Shown here piece by piece: positions 7,101 to 7,559 of a stretch of DNA of 7,559 bases (positions are counted from its first letter, which is position 1; each line of letters opens with the position of its first letter). The stretch comes from an uncultured Anaerolineae bacterium (GTDB taxonomy: Bacteria; Chloroflexota; Anaerolineae; Anaerolineales; Villigracilaceae): positions 1 through 7,559 of the forward strand of contig CAIRYE010000141.1 in NCBI GenBank assembly GCA_903882765.1, read 5' to 3'. The translations under genes and the position numbers were made by a program. The notes beneath the pieces are model-generated. The model saw only the letters and a program-made list of their open reading frames with translations, ran no database searches and was not told the DNA's origin.

Positions 7101-7184
7101 CTGCTAAAGAACCAACCCGATGAGATCCAGCCCGCCTTCATCGAAGCAGAAGCCGCCTACACCTCCCTGCTGAAGCTGATCTGA
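4176..7184 (+). CDS. Membrane-bound hybrid sensor histidine kinase (6TM-PAS-HisKA-HATPase-REC-REC-HPt)
   Basis: A 1002-residue sensor carrying a multi-step phosphorelay. About six hydrophobic helices (roughly 24-48, 52-73, 80-99, 108-123, 126-145, 155-177) with short loops form an integral membrane sensor. A charged helix (184-206) leads to a PAS-like domain (about 210-315) and a coiled coil (about 322-358). HisKA has SHEIRTP with phospho-acceptor His365. The ATPase domain shows Asn478/Asn482 (N box), DTGIGM (514-519), FQPF (528-531) and GGTGLGL (543-549). Receiver 1 (about 601-722) has Glu607-Asp608, Asp656, Ser687 and Lys706. Receiver 2 (about 747-868) has Glu753-Asp754, Asp797, Thr830 and Lys852. 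After an S/T/P/Q/A-rich linker (868-898) comes an HPt domain with His951 in AHNLKSTSG. All key residues are intact. Family knowledge suggests His-Asp-His transfer to a separate regulator, which is not in the window. The start is preceded only by weak GAAAG (4161-4165), but no better in-frame start fits. The signal sensed is unknown. Confidence 0.96.
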   Translation: MFKILRTFFRIPQITQDEEIQRQVNILHILNLFGATSSFLTFLGNLYGGYPNVGVLASNLTLSITFVFLFFMLHGGHIRFTKWAVNIIFFGLLVVSIYFQGTIRTTTTAWLVMFVIVSGSIFGRRGILVSSTINSLTILLFILAQNNGYLPIAVATVGFAQWLNLTLLFIMVGVIAFSGNWYLEKDLKKIRSESEERKRINDELYLSGARNKALINAIPDLMLRTDYNGLIFDFKLEGESSLFNPQRHLNKNITEVFEPETAASLLSALKESAKTGKLLSLEFSQNDGKNIHYYETRLDGNEDTKEVIFIFRDISDRKNNEMQIQQYRDHLEELVKERTRELEIARDLAEEANRAKSDFLAIMSHEIRTPMNGVIGLANLLMITELTKKQSDYLVQLRASGESLLTIINDILDFSKIEAGKFTLEHIDFNLDDILHSLAEMVSYRAKEKGLELVFNSTPDVPLMLIGDPVRLRQVLLNLVGNALKFTEAGDIVLKILPIRDAETTTTLRFSIKDTGIGMSPEEVGRLFQPFTQSDNSTSRKYGGTGLGLTISKSIISMMGGDIKVASARGQGSTFSFELEMDKQKNGKDTFPTITPDLHGLNVLLVEDNIDAAYFLEKVMVSLTFSIHSATTAAQALDFLVASSTTSTAYDMMVLDMTLPGDMDVVDFVNTISNRPDIKLPPTLFLSPSAEASSKIFLEQSHAVIKPLTSSSLFDGIMELFGHKVSSSAETSRRNIRLEEKFAFKGRKVLLVEDNDINQLVAKEILEKLGLVVQIAGDGYQALECVAKEQYHLILMDIQMPGMNGYETTQKIRALLQNTPSQFLPIIAMTAHALIGDREKAFNATLNDYVTKPIDIAELTKVLTKWIPSTYGNLSQVSAPQTQTDSLPAATQPPAVHAEYDREAALVRLSRKEELYGRLLAMFKTEAASFFPRFSAAIAENNLEHALHLAHNLKSTSGTIGGVALQKAAAKLESALLKNQPDEIQPAFIEAEAAYTSLLKLI

Positions 7185-7559
7185 GCATGAACGTTACTGG
7201 ATACGCCTATCGGAAGAAAAACGCCTTCACCCTTTGTTCAAAAACGATCAAATAAATTCATTTTTATCAACACCCGAAGGACCAACCTCGGCTAACATCT
7301 ATTTGCCTCATACGCATTAATCCGTGATTCATTACTGCCTTACCATTTAGCAATTCTATTCCCTCTCAATTGGAAAATTTAGTGGGAATGATTTGAAAGC
7401 TCGCGAGGCTAAATATGTTTAAAAGAAGAGAGGCAATGAACCAACGTTCATTGACTCTCTTTATTAGTTACCAAACGATTGAAACAGGCGAAAAATCGCT
7501 GAGTCTCGCCTAGCTACACCTTACCAACCGTAGTGCGCGTGGGCTTTCGGAGTCCAGCA
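7185..7559. other. Intergenic region without a supportable gene
   Basis: These 375 bases after the kinase stop are mostly AT-rich and have stops in all frames. The only clear structure is the hairpin at 7426-7462. Smaller elements are the palindrome CTCGCGAG (7400-7407) and a 6-bp inverted pair, AGGCGA (7486-7491) with TCGCCT (7506-7511). All three minus-strand frames entering from the right edge hit a stop between 7510 and 7523, so a leftward gene could end here. No tRNA, rRNA or insertion-sequence end is recognisable. Confidence 0.7.
7426..7462. terminator. Long hairpin, probable bidirectional terminator
   Basis: The left arm (7426-7441) and right arm (7446-7461) pair at 15 of 16 positions, with one G/A mismatch (7433/7454) and a CAAC loop (7442-7445). 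The upper stem CAATGAAC/GTTCATTG and lower stem AAGAGAG/CTCTCTT are each perfect. The plus-strand tail is TTTATTAGTT and the minus-strand tail is TTCTTTTAAA; both are T-rich but without a long uninterrupted T run. It would end the kinase transcript about 240 bases after the stop and any leftward gene from the right edge. Confidence 0.6.

Noticed and set aside
7187..7255. 22-codon ORF (ATG...TAA) directly after the kinase stop
   Set aside because: No ribosome-binding site, no hydrophobic segment or other recognisable pattern; too short to support.
7495..7559. Possible tRNA, because GGTGTAGCTAGG on the minus strand looks like a D-arm
   Set aside because: No T-arm GGTTCGAAT-like sequence, no acceptor stem pairing and no anticodon arm could be assembled on either strand.
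1..7559. CRISPR array, insertion sequence or phage element
   Set aside because: No regularly spaced repeats, transposase-like or integrase-like proteins or terminal inverted repeats with target duplications were seen.

Overview
The window is an ordinary bacterial chromosomal segment with five protein genes. From left to right they are the 3' part of a glycoside hydrolase family 4 gene (+), glycerol kinase glpK (-), methionyl-tRNA formyltransferase fmt (-), a small DUF4870-type membrane protein (+) and a 1002-residue membrane-bound hybrid histidine kinase (+). Coding DNA is moderately GC-rich and the intergenic stretches are strikingly AT-rich. Fmt shows a bacterium. The gene styles (a GH4 enzyme, a DUF4870 protein, a large hybrid kinase with a multi-pass membrane sensor) would fit an anaerobic Chloroflexota such as Anaerolineae, but this is an impression of style and not a demonstrated placement.

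Layout. Bases 1-1030 encode a GH4 NAD/metal-dependent glycosidase whose Rossmann N-terminus lies outside the window. It converges on a fmt-glpK pair read leftward. A perfect 12-bp hairpin at 1042-1082 separates the two units and has its best T-tract on the glpK side. fmt and glpK lie 21 bases apart, with a clear ribosome-binding site for glpK in the gap, so they are probably co-transcribed. fmt itself has no Shine-Dalgarno sequence. An in-frame stop and an extended -10 element lie immediately upstream of its ATG, which suggests a leaderless mRNA.

Bases 3571-3651 form an AT-rich divergent promoter region. Rightward from it comes a self-contained transcription unit: promoter, strong ribosome-binding site, 104-codon DUF4870 gene and a strong intrinsic terminator with a GCAA tetraloop. 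An AT-rich leader with an imperfect palindrome and a perfect TATAAT box then precedes the hybrid kinase. That protein has six predicted membrane helices, a PAS-like domain, a coiled coil, HisKA, HATPase, two receivers and a C-terminal HPt domain. It therefore carries a whole phosphorelay except the output regulator, and no regulator gene is visible nearby.

The last 375 bases (7185-7559) have no supportable gene. They contain a long near-perfect hairpin that could terminate transcription from either side, and possibly the last codons of a leftward gene entering from the right.

Together the genes cover housekeeping translation initiation (fmt), glycerol and sugar use (glpK, GH4) and signalling (the kinase). 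I found no mobile element, CRISPR array, tRNA or rRNA, and no strong evidence for an undescribed system. The points most worth a second look are the possible leaderless fmt, the fmt-glpK coupling, and the orphan kinase with its unclassified membrane sensor and upstream palindrome.
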